A stretch of 64,000 nt of DNA from Sphingomonas sanxanigenens (GTDB lineage: Bacteria > Pseudomonadota > Alphaproteobacteria > Sphingomonadales > Sphingomonadaceae): positions 1 to 64,000 of the forward strand of contig QFNN01000002.1 of the NCBI GenBank assembly GCA_003240855.1, given 5' to 3'. The position numbers and the translations under genes are program-made. Positions 1 to 8,427 of this stretch are shown in pieces; the stretch's first letter is position 1; the number at the start of each line of letters is the position of its first letter. Below the pieces are notes generated by a model. It saw only the letters and a program-made list of their open reading frames with translations, was not told the DNA's origin and searched no databases.

Positions 1-359
1 CGCAGAATATAGGTCGGCCGCGCAAAGCTAAGCCCTTCGGGGAAAAGGCTGCGCAGAACCAGAAGATTGGCCGAGACGCTCGCCGCGTTGGCGGCGATCA
101 ACCCGATCGAGATCGCCGCGCTTTCGCCGAAACAGAAATTGGCGATCGCGATCGAAACGGAGCCGACCGCCACAATCGATCGCGCGCGCCAATCACGCCT
201 GAGCGCCGCAAGCGACAGCAGGAAGGCGTTGGGCAGCCACAGCGTCGAAAGATGGCCCTCACGCGCGAGGACAATGCTGAGCATCGCGCCGAACAGACCG
301 ATCGCCGCCGCCGCCGCGACAATGGCGACCGGCGGGTTGATCCTGGCGCTTTTGCCCAT
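1..359 (-). CDS. MASE1-type membrane sensor protein (N-terminal part, runs off window)
   Basis: Reading the minus strand from an ATG at 359 gives 119 residues with no stop before the window edge. The protein starts MGKSARINPP and contains several hydrophobic segments. The stretch STLWLPNAFLLSLAALRRDW resembles the MASE1 integral membrane sensor domain, which is found at the N terminus of histidine kinases and diguanylate cyclases. The start lies five bases after the stop of the response regulator gene, so the two are co-transcribed. By inference this is the sensor kinase partner of that regulator, but the catalytic part is outside the window. A cyclic-di-GMP enzyme is the main alternative. 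Confidence 0.6.
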   Translation of the reverse strand, partial: MGKSARINPPVAIVAAAAAIGLFGAMLSIVLAREGHLSTLWLPNAFLLSLAALRRDWRARSIVAVGSVSIAIANFCFGESAAISIGLIAANAASVSANLLVLRSLFPEGLSFARPTYIL

Positions 360-364
360 CGGCG

Positions 365-994
365 TCAGTCCGCTGGCTGCGGATCGAGCGACTGGTAGAG
401 CAGCACCGCCTGCGTGCGGTTGGTAACGTCCAGCTTGCGGAAGATCGCCGCCAGATGCGACTTCACCGTCGGCTCCGCGATGCCGAGTTCAAATGCGATC
501 TGCTTGTTCTGCCTCCCGCTGGCGATTGCGCGGAGCACGCGAAGCTGCGCCGCCGACAGCTCGGCAAGGCGATGTGCGCCGGGATTGTCATCGGCGCCGT
601 CGAGCATGCGCGGCGGAAAACTGGTTTCGCCCGCGATCAGCTTGCGCAGCGCCTCGATCATGTCAGGCATCGATGCCGATTTGGGAATGAAGCCCTTTGC
701 GCCATAGCCCGCCGCACCGCGGATCACCGCCGGATCCTCGCGGCTCGACACCACGGCGAGCGTCGCGCCGGGGAGCATATGCTTCAGCAGCAGCAGGCCG
801 CCCATCCCCGCGACATCGGGCAGCATGAGATCGAGCAGGACGAGATCGAACCCGCTGTCACGCGCCTTGGCCTCGGCCGCCCCCAGACTTTCGACCTGCT
901 CTACAAGCGCACCGGAATCCACTGCACGGGTCGCCATCGCCAGCGCCGCGCCGCACATCGGGTGATCGTCTACGATCAGTACCTTATAAGCCAA
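365..994 (-). CDS. LuxR/NarL-family two-component response regulator
   Basis: The product has 209 residues: a receiver domain (about 1-120) and a C-terminal LuxR-type helix-turn-helix (about 143-205, with the motif GRQNKQIAFELGIAEPTVKS). Receiver landmarks are the acidic pair D9-D10, the phospho-acceptor D55 in LLDLMLPD, and K105 in GFIPKSA. The chosen start is a TTG at 994, because a GGAAGGGAG ribosome-binding site sits just upstream and the receiver begins AYKVLIVDDHP directly after it. A longer open frame upstream lacks family similarity. The MASE1 sensor gene follows within five bases. Likely a DNA-binding transcription factor phosphorylated by that sensor; the target genes are unknown. 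Confidence 0.88.
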   Translation of the reverse strand: MAYKVLIVDDHPMCGAALAMATRAVDSGALVEQVESLGAAEAKARDSGFDLVLLDLMLPDVAGMGGLLLLKHMLPGATLAVVSSREDPAVIRGAAGYGAKGFIPKSASMPDMIEALRKLIAGETSFPPRMLDGADDNPGAHRLAELSAAQLRVLRAIASGRQNKQIAFELGIAEPTVKSHLAAIFRKLDVTNRTQAVLLYQSLDPQPAD

Positions 995-1158
995 AACATC
1001 TCCCTTCCTTCGCAAGGGCGCCCCCCGGCCCCTGTTTCCGACCTTGCGTGCGCAAAAAGCGCGCAATGCTTGTAGCATCGTCGGAAGGAGCGGTGAAATG
1101 CTGTGTTTTCACCCGAATGAAAGCCGTGACCGCCACTGCGACGCCAACGGCGCGCGGC

Positions 1159-1557
1159 TCAGCGAGTTCCGATGATCCGCCAGCCATCCGCGATTTCGGA
1201 CACATTTACAGCGACTTCGCGCAATCTTTCCGCGTCCATTGCAATGCTGCCCGCCATGATCGCCTCCCGCGCGCCGCGATAGAAGCGCGACAATGTGGCC
1301 GCGACATCGCCGCCGCGATCGAAATCGAGCCCCGATTCGAGCGCGAAGAGCAGCGCCAGCGCTTTGGAGACATGCTTGCTCCGCGCCGCATGATCGCCCT
1401 TTTCGGTCGCCAGCGCCGAAAGGCGGAGCGCGCGCATAAGATCCTCGTAAAGCAGCGTGATGAGCTGATGCGGCGAGGCGCCGCCGGTGCGGCTGGCGAT
1501 ATCGATCTGGCGATAGGTTTCGCCAGGGTCGCCACGAAGTCGGGTTGCGTATTGCAT
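1159..1557 (-). CDS. fliS: Flagellin export chaperone FliS
   Basis: The 132-residue product has the size and helical pattern of FliS. It begins MQYATRLRGDPGETYRQIDI and contains the conserved block SPHQLITLLYEDLMRAL. FliS binds the disordered C terminus of flagellin in the cytoplasm, prevents early polymerisation and delivers it to FlhA. The ATG at 1557 was chosen because the family begins near MxxYxxxxxxT. Upstream in-frame codons would overlap fliD. The gene lies seven bases after the fliD stop, so it shares the sigma-28 promoter before fliD. No flagellin gene is adjacent; the single flagellin gene is about 16 kb away. Confidence 0.9.
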   Translation of the reverse strand: MQYATRLRGDPGETYRQIDIASRTGGASPHQLITLLYEDLMRALRLSALATEKGDHAARSKHVSKALALLFALESGLDFDRGGDVAATLSRFYRGAREAIMAGSIAMDAERLREVAVNVSEIADGWRIIGTR

Positions 1558-1564
1558 CGCGCGA

Positions 1565-3256
1565 TCAGTTGTTCGAGTTCGTCCAGACCTTGATCTGCTG
1601 CTCAAGGAAACTCTGGGTGGCTTTGTAGGCCGCGACGCGCGAATCCATCGTCGCGAACTGCTGGGTCAGGCGATCGCGCATCGCTGCGCTGTCGGTGCTG
1701 AGCTTGTCCTGCTGATCGGCGAGATCGGACTGCTGACGCGTATAGCGATCATTGCTGGCGCCAAGGCCGGTATCGGGGTCGGTGATGCTGTCGGCGAGGT
1801 TCGCCATCATCTGGCCGATACCGAGATCGATCGAGACGGTCGCCGAAGCGACGTCGCCGGTAACCTTGAGCGAGAGGCCAGCCGCCGCCGAAGCGCGCGA
1901 TGCGCTGAGAATGTCGCCGACGGGCAGGCCGGCCATGCCCGCGATCGTGCCCGACGCCGACTGGCCGGGCTGGCGCGCGACGACATTGCTGATCTGATAG
2001 ACGCCCGCCGCCGTCGCGCCCTGTTTCGACGTCACCGTCAGGAAGGGGCTGTCGACGGTCTGCTGCGGGTTGAACATCTGTTCAACCGCGTCAGGGTAGT
2101 TGGCGAGCGCTGCCGTCAGCTTGTCGCTGTCCAGGCTGAGCGTGCCGTCGCGGTTGGTGCGCACGCCGATTTCGGCCAGCGTCTTGGGCGCGCCGGCCGG
2201 GGCCGTGGCGAGAAGCTGGGTCGAGGTCAGCGTCGCAAGCTGCTGCGACATCGCGCGCACGGCGGGATCGTTGTTAAGCGCGCCGGTCTTGGGATCGGTA
2301 TCTGCCGCCAGCAGGCTCTTCAGCTCGTTATAGGCGCCGACAAAATCATTGACGGCCTGGCTGATCGCATCGGTGGGGCGCGAGGGATTGAGCGTCACTT
2401 TCGTGCCGACCTCGGCCTTGGCGAGATCAAGCTGCATGCCGGGGATGAGATCGGTGATGCTGTTGGTCGCGCGGTGCGCGCTCACGCCATCGACGACGAG
2501 GATCGCGTCCTGCGCCTTGCGCGACAGCGAAAGCGAGGCGCTGTCGGGATTATAGGCGAGCGACGAGAGGCCTGCGTCACCGGTGCTCGTCTCGGTCGCA
2601 TCGATGCGGAAGGCCTGCGCCTCGCCGCTTGGCCCCTTGATCGACAGCGTCGCCCCCGTGGTGCTGGTCACCACCGTGGCGGTGACGCCCATGTTCGCCC
2701 CGTTGATCGCCTGCGCGATACCGGCGAGCGTATTGTTGCCGCTGGTGATGTCGAGCGTGACCGGAGTGCGCGCCGAATCGGCGGCGAAACCGCTCATCGT
2801 ATCGCCCGTCCAGCTCGCGGCGCCGAAGGTGAAGGTCAGCGTGCCGGTGCCGAGCGTCGACGTCTTGCTGGCGAACTGCTGCGAAGTGACGAGCTGGCTG
2901 CTAGCAAGCTGCTGAACCTCGACCTCGGAGGTCAGATTGCCGATGCTGGCGCCGGGGAGCGCCTTTGCAGTGAGGATGCCGGTGTTCGAGCTGACGGGCT
3001 GCGTCTGCAGCGTGCCGCCGGCGAGCAGCGTGTTGAGCGAGGTCGAGAAGGTGTTGATGCCGCTCTTGAGCGCGCTGATCGCCGAGATCTGTGCAGTCAG
3101 CTTGTCATTCTGCGTCGAGAGCGCCTGGGTCTTGGTGTCGAACTGCGCCGAGATCAACTGGCTGACCAGCGCGCCGGTGTCGATCCCCGAACCCACGCCG
3201 AGAATGGAATTGATCGAGGACGAACCCGTCGTCGTGGTGCTGCTCGTCGTGGTCAT
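1565..3256 (-). CDS. fliD: Flagellar filament capping protein FliD (hook-associated protein 2)
   Basis: The 563-residue product has a Thr/Ser-rich start followed by the FliD N-terminal domain (SILGVGSGIDTGALVSQLI, about 18-36) and the FliD C-terminal domain that ends in a coiled coil (DRLTQQFATMDSRVAAYKAT). FliD forms the cap at the filament tip and is needed for flagellin assembly outside the cell. A good ribosome-binding site (AAGGAAAGGCGAGGACC) precedes the ATG at 3256. It heads a two-gene fliD-fliS operon driven by a sigma-28 promoter that overlaps the end of flhB, which places it in the late flagellar class. Confidence 0.95.
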   Translation of the reverse strand: MTTTSSTTTTGSSSINSILGVGSGIDTGALVSQLISAQFDTKTQALSTQNDKLTAQISAISALKSGINTFSTSLNTLLAGGTLQTQPVSSNTGILTAKALPGASIGNLTSEVEVQQLASSQLVTSQQFASKTSTLGTGTLTFTFGAASWTGDTMSGFAADSARTPVTLDITSGNNTLAGIAQAINGANMGVTATVVTSTTGATLSIKGPSGEAQAFRIDATETSTGDAGLSSLAYNPDSASLSLSRKAQDAILVVDGVSAHRATNSITDLIPGMQLDLAKAEVGTKVTLNPSRPTDAISQAVNDFVGAYNELKSLLAADTDPKTGALNNDPAVRAMSQQLATLTSTQLLATAPAGAPKTLAEIGVRTNRDGTLSLDSDKLTAALANYPDAVEQMFNPQQTVDSPFLTVTSKQGATAAGVYQISNVVARQPGQSASGTIAGMAGLPVGDILSASRASAAAGLSLKVTGDVASATVSIDLGIGQMMANLADSITDPDTGLGASNDRYTRQQSDLADQQDKLSTDSAAMRDRLTQQFATMDSRVAAYKATQSFLEQQIKVWTNSNN

Positions 3257-3280
3257 GGTCCTCGCCTTTCCTTGACCCTA

Positions 3281-3307
3281 GAATCGGCTGCGCGGCTTGA
3301 ATCTTTA
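3281..3307 (-). promoter_or_regulatory. Sigma-28 (FliA) promoter of fliD-fliS
   Basis: On the minus strand the sequence reads TAAAGATT, an 11-base spacer, then GCCGATTC. The enterobacterial sigma-28 consensus is TAAAGTTT-N11-GCCGATAA, so the spacing is exact and most key bases match. The -35 TAA is the stop codon of flhB. The promoter lies 25 bases before the fliD start. Experimental proof is absent, but fliA is present in the window. Confidence 0.75.
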
Positions 3308-4438
3308 GCTTTTTCTTTCCGGCCGCCCATTCTCGTCGAAGCGCGCGCTTTCGGGGACGAGGACGCTGGGCTGCTCGCCGCCGGCGCGCATGTTCACGCC
3401 GAAAACGAAGGCCAGAACCGTGGCGATCGCGACATAGAGATCGTCGCGTATCTGCTGCCCCTCGCGGCTGGTGTAATAGACGGCGCGGGCAAGCGACGGA
3501 TATTCGAGCACGGGCTTGCCGAGCTCGCCCGCAAGCTCGCGGATAGCGAGCGCAGTCGCGCCGCGCCCCTTGGCGACGACCACGGGGACTTCGTCCTGCC
3601 CGCGTTCGTAACGCAGCGCGACGGCGAAGTGCGTCGGGTTGGTGAGCACGACATGCGCGCTTTCCACCGCCTTGCGCGCGCCGCCCTTGAGCAGTTGATG
3701 CTGGCGGCGGCGCAGCGCCGCCTTCATTTCCGGCGAGCCTTCGGATTCCTTGTGCTCATCCTGGATTTCCTTGCGGCTCATCTTCAGTTTCGCGAACAGC
3801 CGGACCATCTGGATCGGCACGTCGACGCCGGCGATGAGCAGCAACCCGCCTGCCATGGTCAGCAGCACGACGACGAAGATATGGCCAAGCGATCCGACCG
3901 AACGCTCGACATCGCCCGCGACCAGCCCGAGCGCGTCGTTGCGAATCGACCAGAGCAGCCAGACGCCGATCGCGCCGAGCAGCAACACCTTGAGAAGCGA
4001 CTTGCCGAGCTCGATCAGCCCCTGAAGCCCGAACATGCGTTTCAGGCCAGAGGCGGGATTGATGCGCGAGCCCTTGAAAGCGAAAAGCGAGGCGTTGAAG
4101 CGCGCGCTGCCGAGGCCGGCCTGGCTGGCGATCGCCGCGACCATCGTCAGCGCGAACAGCGCGCCGAGCGACGGCGCGAGCTTGATCCCCGTCGCCATCA
4201 GCGGACGGAGCGGCTGGAAATCATCGATGTCGCCGCGGCCGAACTGGAGGCTTTCGACCATCACCGCCTTGAACGCGCCGATCAGCGAGGGGCCGGCGAA
4301 GGCGAGCCAGGCGCAGCCCGAAAGCACGACCGCCGCCGTCGCGAAATCGCGCGAACGGAGAATCTCGCCCTTGTCGATCGCGTCCTTGCGACGCTTGGGT
4401 GTCGGGGCTTCCGTCTTTTCGCCGAAATCGTCGCTCAT
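3305..4438 (-). CDS. flhB: Flagellar type III export switch protein FlhB
   Basis: The 377-residue product has four membrane segments in its N-terminal half and a cytoplasmic C-terminal domain. It contains the autocleavage motif NPTH at 267-270 (VVLTNPTHFAVALRY). FlhB sits in the export gate and switches secretion from rod/hook to filament substrates after cleaving itself between N and P. The N terminus, DDFGEKTEAPTPKRRKDA, is typical. The ATG overlaps the fliR stop by four bases, indicating translational coupling. Its own stop codon doubles as the -35 element of the fliD promoter. Confidence 0.96.
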   Translation of the reverse strand: MSDDFGEKTEAPTPKRRKDAIDKGEILRSRDFATAAVVLSGCAWLAFAGPSLIGAFKAVMVESLQFGRGDIDDFQPLRPLMATGIKLAPSLGALFALTMVAAIASQAGLGSARFNASLFAFKGSRINPASGLKRMFGLQGLIELGKSLLKVLLLGAIGVWLLWSIRNDALGLVAGDVERSVGSLGHIFVVVLLTMAGGLLLIAGVDVPIQMVRLFAKLKMSRKEIQDEHKESEGSPEMKAALRRRQHQLLKGGARKAVESAHVVLTNPTHFAVALRYERGQDEVPVVVAKGRGATALAIRELAGELGKPVLEYPSLARAVYYTSREGQQIRDDLYVAIATVLAFVFGVNMRAGGEQPSVLVPESARFDENGRPERKS

Positions 4439-5214
4439 CGCGCGAGCACCAGATTATCGGCGGCCTGAAGCGCTTCGCGGACGATGACGACCATATAGTC
4501 CCCCATCGCCGGGAAAGCGACGGCGAGCGCGATCACGCCAGCCGCAAGGCTGGCGGGCAGACCGACCGCGAAGAGGTTGAGCGACGGCGCCGAACGCGAG
4601 AGCATGCCGACGATGATGTTGAGGCAAAGCAGGATGAAGCCGACGGGAAGCGCGAGCAGCAGCCCCGCCGCGAAGGCATAGCTGCCGAACATCGCAATGG
4701 CTTCCAGCTTGCGCGGATCGAGCCAGGCTGCGCCGGGCGGCAAGGCGACATAGCTTTTCACCAGCAGGTCGACCAGGATCAGATGCCCGTCGAGCGACAG
4801 GAACAGCAACGTCATCACGATCATCATAAACTGACCGATCGCCGGGGTGGACTGGCCGTTCTGCGGATCGACCGCTGCGGCGAAGCCGAGGCCCATCGTG
4901 CCGCTGATCGCTTCGCCCGCGATCAACGGGGCGGCGAAAGCGATCTGAATGACGAAGCCGAGCGCGAGACCGACAAGCGCCTCCGCAGCGATCGACAGGA
5001 AAGTCGTGACCGCGAAAATCTGCGCAGGCGGCGCGAGATGGATATTGTTGACGACGAGAACGCCGATCGCGCCCGACAGGACGATGCGGATCGGCAGCGG
5101 CACCGACATCGCGCCGAACACGGGCGCGGCGATGAAGGCCGCGCCAATCCGCACCATGACGAACAGCAGCGACCAGAGCGCGGGTTCGACCGAAGGCAGG
5201 CCGAGGCCGAACAT
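4435..5214 (-). CDS. fliR: Flagellar export gate protein FliR
   Basis: The 259-residue, strongly hydrophobic protein has about six membrane segments. The N terminus MFGLGLPSVEPALWSLLFVM and the motif PNGQSTPAIGQF-like segment (around DPQNGQSTPAIG) fit FliR. FliR joins FliP and FliQ to form the helical export gate core in the basal body membrane. The start at 5214 gives the usual family length; a longer upstream frame would run through fliQ. The gene lies two bases after fliQ and overlaps flhB by four, in the conserved order fliP-fliQ-fliR-flhB. Confidence 0.95.
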   Translation of the reverse strand: MFGLGLPSVEPALWSLLFVMVRIGAAFIAAPVFGAMSVPLPIRIVLSGAIGVLVVNNIHLAPPAQIFAVTTFLSIAAEALVGLALGFVIQIAFAAPLIAGEAISGTMGLGFAAAVDPQNGQSTPAIGQFMMIVMTLLFLSLDGHLILVDLLVKSYVALPPGAAWLDPRKLEAIAMFGSYAFAAGLLLALPVGFILLCLNIIVGMLSRSAPSLNLFAVGLPASLAAGVIALAVAFPAMGDYMVVIVREALQAADNLVLAR

Positions 5215-5216
5215 CG

Positions 5217-5486
5217 CTAGCGGACCAGATCCGGAATACGCTCGAAGATCGAGACGGTGAAGTCGCTGAGCAGCCCCATGATCATGCCGCCGAAAATGAC
5301 CAGCGACAGCGCGACCACGCCGAGCTTGGGCACGAAGCTGAGCGTCTGCTCGTTGATCGAGGTCGCCGCCTGGACCATGCCGAGCAGCAGGCCCGCAAGC
5401 AGGGCGGGGATCAGCACGGGCGCTGCGGCGAGCGCCAGCACCCACAGCGCCTCGCGCGCGACCGTCAGGAAATAGGAGGAGTCCAT
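5217..5486 (-). CDS. fliQ: Flagellar export gate protein FliQ
   Basis: The 89-residue protein has two membrane helices, the standard length and topology for FliQ. The second helix region contains NEQTLSFVPKLGVVALSLVI, typical of the family. Four FliQ copies wrap around the FliP-FliR core of the flagellar type III export gate in the inner membrane. It lies between fliP (four-base gap) and fliR (two-base gap), as in most bacteria. Confidence 0.95.
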   Translation of the reverse strand: MDSSYFLTVAREALWVLALAAAPVLIPALLAGLLLGMVQAATSINEQTLSFVPKLGVVALSLVIFGGMIMGLLSDFTVSIFERIPDLVR

Positions 5487-5490
5487 CGCG

Positions 5491-6315
5491 CTAGCTGACG
5501 AAGCTGTTGGCGAGCGACCCCATGGTCAGCGCCCAGCCGTCGACGAGGACGAACAACAGCAGCTTGAAGGGTAGCGAGATGATCGTCGGCGACAGCATCA
5601 TCATGCCGAGCGCCATCAGCACCGAGGCGACGACGAGATCGATCACGAGGAAGGGCAGGAAGATGAGGAAACCGATCTGGAAGGCCGTCTTAAGCTCGGA
5701 GGTCACGAAGGCCGGGAGGAGCACCGAGAAGGGCACATCCTGCGGCTTGGCGAAGGGGCCGACCTTGGCGATGCCGGCGAACATCGTCACGTCCTTCACG
5801 CGCGTCTGCTTGACCATGAAGCCGTGGAGCACGTCGCCGCCGTTGCGGATCATCTCGGTCGCGCCGATGCGGCTGGCGGCATAGGGCTCGATCGCGACCT
5901 TGTTCACCTGCGACAACGTCGGCGCCATCACGAACAGCGTCAGGAACAGCGAAAGGCCGACGAGCACCTGATTGGGCGGGGTCTGCTGAAGCCCCAGCGC
6001 CTGGCGCAGGATCGACAGCACGATGATGATGCGCGTGAAGCTGGTCATCATCAGCAGCAGCGACGGCAGCACCGTCAGCAGCGCCATGAGGATCAGGATC
6101 TGCAGCGAAAGCGCCATCGGCGCTTCCTTGCCGCCAAGCTGGCCCATTGCGCGATCGAGCGCATCGGCGGCGCCGGGCGCGGCCGGGGCGACAGGGCTGA
6201 CAGGGACGGCTGGCGCGGCCTGCGCGAAGGCTGGGGCGGCGACCATCAGCGCGACCAGAAGGGCAAGCGCGACGACCAGCCAGCGGCCACGGCGTCGCAG
6301 AACGAGATCAGCCAT
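5491..6315 (-). CDS. fliP: Flagellar export gate protein FliP
   Basis: The 274-residue protein starts with a signal sequence (about 1-32, ending APAFAQA). The family core follows, with the segment [20 protein letters not shown] and the C-terminal pair of helices. Five FliP subunits form the pore of the export gate. A cleavable signal peptide is normal for FliP. The start overlaps the end of fliO by eight bases. The membrane segments [20 protein letters not shown] and the final [20 protein letters not shown] are clear. Confidence 0.95.
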   Translation of the reverse strand: MADLVLRRRGRWLVVALALLVALMVAAPAFAQAAPAVPVSPVAPAAPGAADALDRAMGQLGGKEAPMALSLQILILMALLTVLPSLLLMMTSFTRIIIVLSILRQALGLQQTPPNQVLVGLSLFLTLFVMAPTLSQVNKVAIEPYAASRIGATEMIRNGGDVLHGFMVKQTRVKDVTMFAGIAKVGPFAKPQDVPFSVLLPAFVTSELKTAFQIGFLIFLPFLVIDLVVASVLMALGMMMLSPTIISLPFKLLLFVLVDGWALTMGSLANSFVS

Positions 6316-6571
6316 TGTTCGATTCGACCTTGTCGATCAGATTCACCCCGCCGCGGCCGACCGAGACGAGCAGCTTGCGCCCCTCGAACTCGATCACCGC
6401 GAGGCGCAGGCCCGGCGAGACCATCATCGTCTCGCGCACGTTCATCATGCGATTGGACGGCGTGCCAGGCAGCCGGCTTTCCAGCTTGCGCCACGCCCAC
6501 AGGCACAGGAACAGCAACCCGCAGACGAGCGGGAGCAGCAAAGCCAGCTTGAGAAGATAGGCCCAGATCAC
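6308..6571 (-). CDS. fliO: Flagellar biosynthesis protein FliO
   Basis: The short 87-residue protein has one N-terminal membrane helix (about 4-27) and a small cytoplasmic domain with the FliO-like pattern [20 protein letters not shown]. FliO assists assembly of the FliP ring but is not part of the final gate. Identification rests on size, topology and position between fliN and fliP, since FliO is poorly conserved. It overlaps fliN by four bases and fliP by eight. Confidence 0.85.
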   Translation of the reverse strand: MIWAYLLKLALLLPLVCGLLFLCLWAWRKLESRLPGTPSNRMMNVRETMMVSPGLRLAVIEFEGRKLLVSVGRGGVNLIDKVESNNG

Positions 6572-6867
6572 TGCTTGGCCACGGCCATGCCATTGTCGGC
6601 CAGTTCGGTGATGCGGATGCCGAAGCGATCGCCCACCGTCACCACCTCGCCGCGCCCGATCAGCGTGCCGTTGACCAGCACGTCAAGAAGTTCGTTGGCA
6701 TGGCGATCAAGCTCGACGACGCTCGATTCGCCCATGGCGAGCAATTCGCGCAGCTTCATCTTGGTCGCGCCGACTTCCACCGACAGGCGGACATCGACAT
6801 CCTGAAGCAGACGGAAATTGGCGGCGACGCTGGTGTCGGCCGCGAAGGAAGCGCTCATGTCGGTCAT
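6568..6867 (-). CDS. fliN: Flagellar motor switch protein FliN
   Basis: The 99-residue product is a single SpoA (surface presentation of antigens) domain. It includes DVRLSVEVGATKMKLRELL and the C-terminal block GRGEVVTVGDRFGIRITEL. FliN builds the lower part of the cytoplasmic C-ring and docks FliH during export. It is preceded by fliM (ATGA-type overlap of four bases) and followed by fliO. The length is at the short end but normal, since many alphaproteobacterial FliN proteins are just this domain with a short leader. Confidence 0.95.
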   Translation of the reverse strand: MTDMSASFAADTSVAANFRLLQDVDVRLSVEVGATKMKLRELLAMGESSVVELDRHANELLDVLVNGTLIGRGEVVTVGDRFGIRITELADNGMAVAKQ

Positions 6868-7790
6868 TGCTGGTCCTCGTCTGGAAGATTTTCGAGCCGC
6901 GCGACGCGGATGGCCGCACGGCCGTTGGCGGCGCCGACCGAGCCGCGGGCGAAGTGATTGTCGGCGACGAAAAGCGGAACTTCCGGCCCGAAGCTGATCG
7001 GGATGATGTCGCCCGGCTGGAGGTTCATCAGGCGCGAAAGCGGCACCGTCTGTTCGGCGAGAACCGAGCGGACGGGAAGCCTCACTTCCATCACCGTGCG
7101 GGTCAGCGCGCCGAACCAGCCGGGATCGCCGGCGCGCGCGCGGGTCTTGGAGCCAAGCTGCGGCGCAAGCGGCCTCAGGCCCTCGACCGGGTAGAGGATG
7201 TCGACGATCGAGCTCCGCCCGTCCAGCTCGGTAAGCGAGAAGCGAGCGAGCACCATCCTCTCGTCGGGATCGACGCCGGCCAGCATCGCGGCATTGGTAT
7301 CGACCTTGTCGACCGTGAAATCGAGCGCGGCGACATCGCGCCAGGCGTCCGCCAGGCGATCGGCGACGCCGCGCGCGGCGCGGCGGGCGATCGCCTCCGC
7401 ACTGGGCGGGAAGTCCGTGGGGAGCGGCGACGGCACCTGGCCGCTGCCGCCGTAGAAGAGATCGAGCATCGCGAAGATCGATTCGCCATCGAGCACCGCA
7501 AGCGCATGACCAGTGAGCGGCGCCATCGTCATCGAGGCGAATACCGGGAAGGCCCCGTCGCGCGTTTCGACATAATCGTCGAAACGGACGATGCGCGGCG
7601 CATCGGCCACGACCTTCACCTGCGTGCGCAGCAGCGGCTCGAACAATTCGCGCAGCGTGCGCGCAAGCTGGCCGCCGATCGGGCGCAGACCGCCGAGATC
7701 GCCCAGCGCATTGCGCGCGCCGGCGCTCAGTACGCGCGCCTGGTTCGGCGTCTTGGCGTCATCGGAGTCGGCAATGCGTTCGTCGATCAT
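6864..7790 (-). CDS. fliM: Flagellar motor switch protein FliM
   Basis: The 308-residue product has the CheC-like middle domain of FliM (about 45-225) and a C-terminal SpoA domain (about 230-300, RLMNLQPGDIIPISFG). FliM forms the wall of the C-ring and controls rotation direction. The N-terminal residues 1-20 (MIDERIADSDDAKTPNQARV) do not contain the usual CheY-binding peptide of the LSQxEIDALL type. That is either divergent or missing, which is notable as no chemotaxis genes are present in this window. It is followed by fliN with a four-base overlap. Confidence 0.93.
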   Translation of the reverse strand: MIDERIADSDDAKTPNQARVLSAGARNALGDLGGLRPIGGQLARTLRELFEPLLRTQVKVVADAPRIVRFDDYVETRDGAFPVFASMTMAPLTGHALAVLDGESIFAMLDLFYGGSGQVPSPLPTDFPPSAEAIARRAARGVADRLADAWRDVAALDFTVDKVDTNAAMLAGVDPDERMVLARFSLTELDGRSSIVDILYPVEGLRPLAPQLGSKTRARAGDPGWFGALTRTVMEVRLPVRSVLAEQTVPLSRLMNLQPGDIIPISFGPEVPLFVADNHFARGSVGAANGRAAIRVARLENLPDEDQQ

Positions 7791-7819
7791 CGGAAGTTCG
7801 TTCGCCCCCTTCGTTATGG

Positions 7820-8401
7820 TTACTGAACGATAAAATTGGTAAAATAGACGTTACCAACGCCACCGAATCCCTCTTTTTCGGTGAGCACCTGATTGATCGC
7901 GCCGACCAGCCGCTTCTGGAGCTGCTTCTTCCCTTCGGGAGTGAAAACCTGCATCTCGTCTGTGTCGCTGAGCGTCATCAGCACGGCCGAGCGCACCGCC
8001 AGCTCATTGGCTTCGACATTCTTAATCACGCGGCTGTCATAGTTGGTCGAGACCGCCAGCCCGATCTGGATGAAGTGCGGGCTGTCCTTCAGGTTCGACG
8101 TGAACTCCTTCTGGAGCTGATAATAGCTGGAGGCATATTTGGCGGCATTCTCCGACCCCGGCGGAGCCGCTTCCGCGCCGCCGCCATGGCCGCCCTCTTC
8201 CTTCTTCTCTTCCTCCTGCCCTTTCAGAACGAGCTGGGGCTGCTCTTTCTTCTCGGCCTCGGCGCCGTGCGCGCTGGTCGATCTGGAGAGATAGATGCCG
8301 GCGCCCGCGCCGCCGCCGATCAGCAGCACAGCCCCGACCCCGGCGAGGATCAGGGGCAGCTTGCTTTTCTTCTTTGCAGGTTTTTCCTTGGTGTCACTCA
8401 C
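7820..8401 (-). CDS. fliL: Flagellar basal body-associated protein FliL
   Basis: The 193-residue protein has a Lys-rich cytoplasmic start, one membrane helix (about 16-38), a charged, Glu/Lys/Gly-rich linker and a periplasmic stomatin-like FliL domain ending YFTNFIVQ. FliL forms a ring around stator units and supports torque under load. The linker, with a run of acidic residues and GGHGGGA, is longer than in enterobacteria. It lies 26 bases downstream of fliK and 29 upstream of fliM in the same operon. Confidence 0.92.
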   Translation of the reverse strand: MSDTKEKPAKKKSKLPLILAGVGAVLLIGGGAGAGIYLSRSTSAHGAEAEKKEQPQLVLKGQEEEKKEEGGHGGGAEAAPPGSENAAKYASSYYQLQKEFTSNLKDSPHFIQIGLAVSTNYDSRVIKNVEANELAVRSAVLMTLSDTDEMQVFTPEGKKQLQKRLVGAINQVLTEKEGFGGVGNVYFTNFIVQ

Positions 8402-8427
8402 GGTCCCGGTCCTTCAGTCTTTTTGGT

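Noticed and set aside
2474..4468. Very long open frame opposite fliD and flhB
   Set aside because: The product is rich in Arg, His and Ala with no family features, and lies antisense to two clear flagellar genes. It results from the high GC content.
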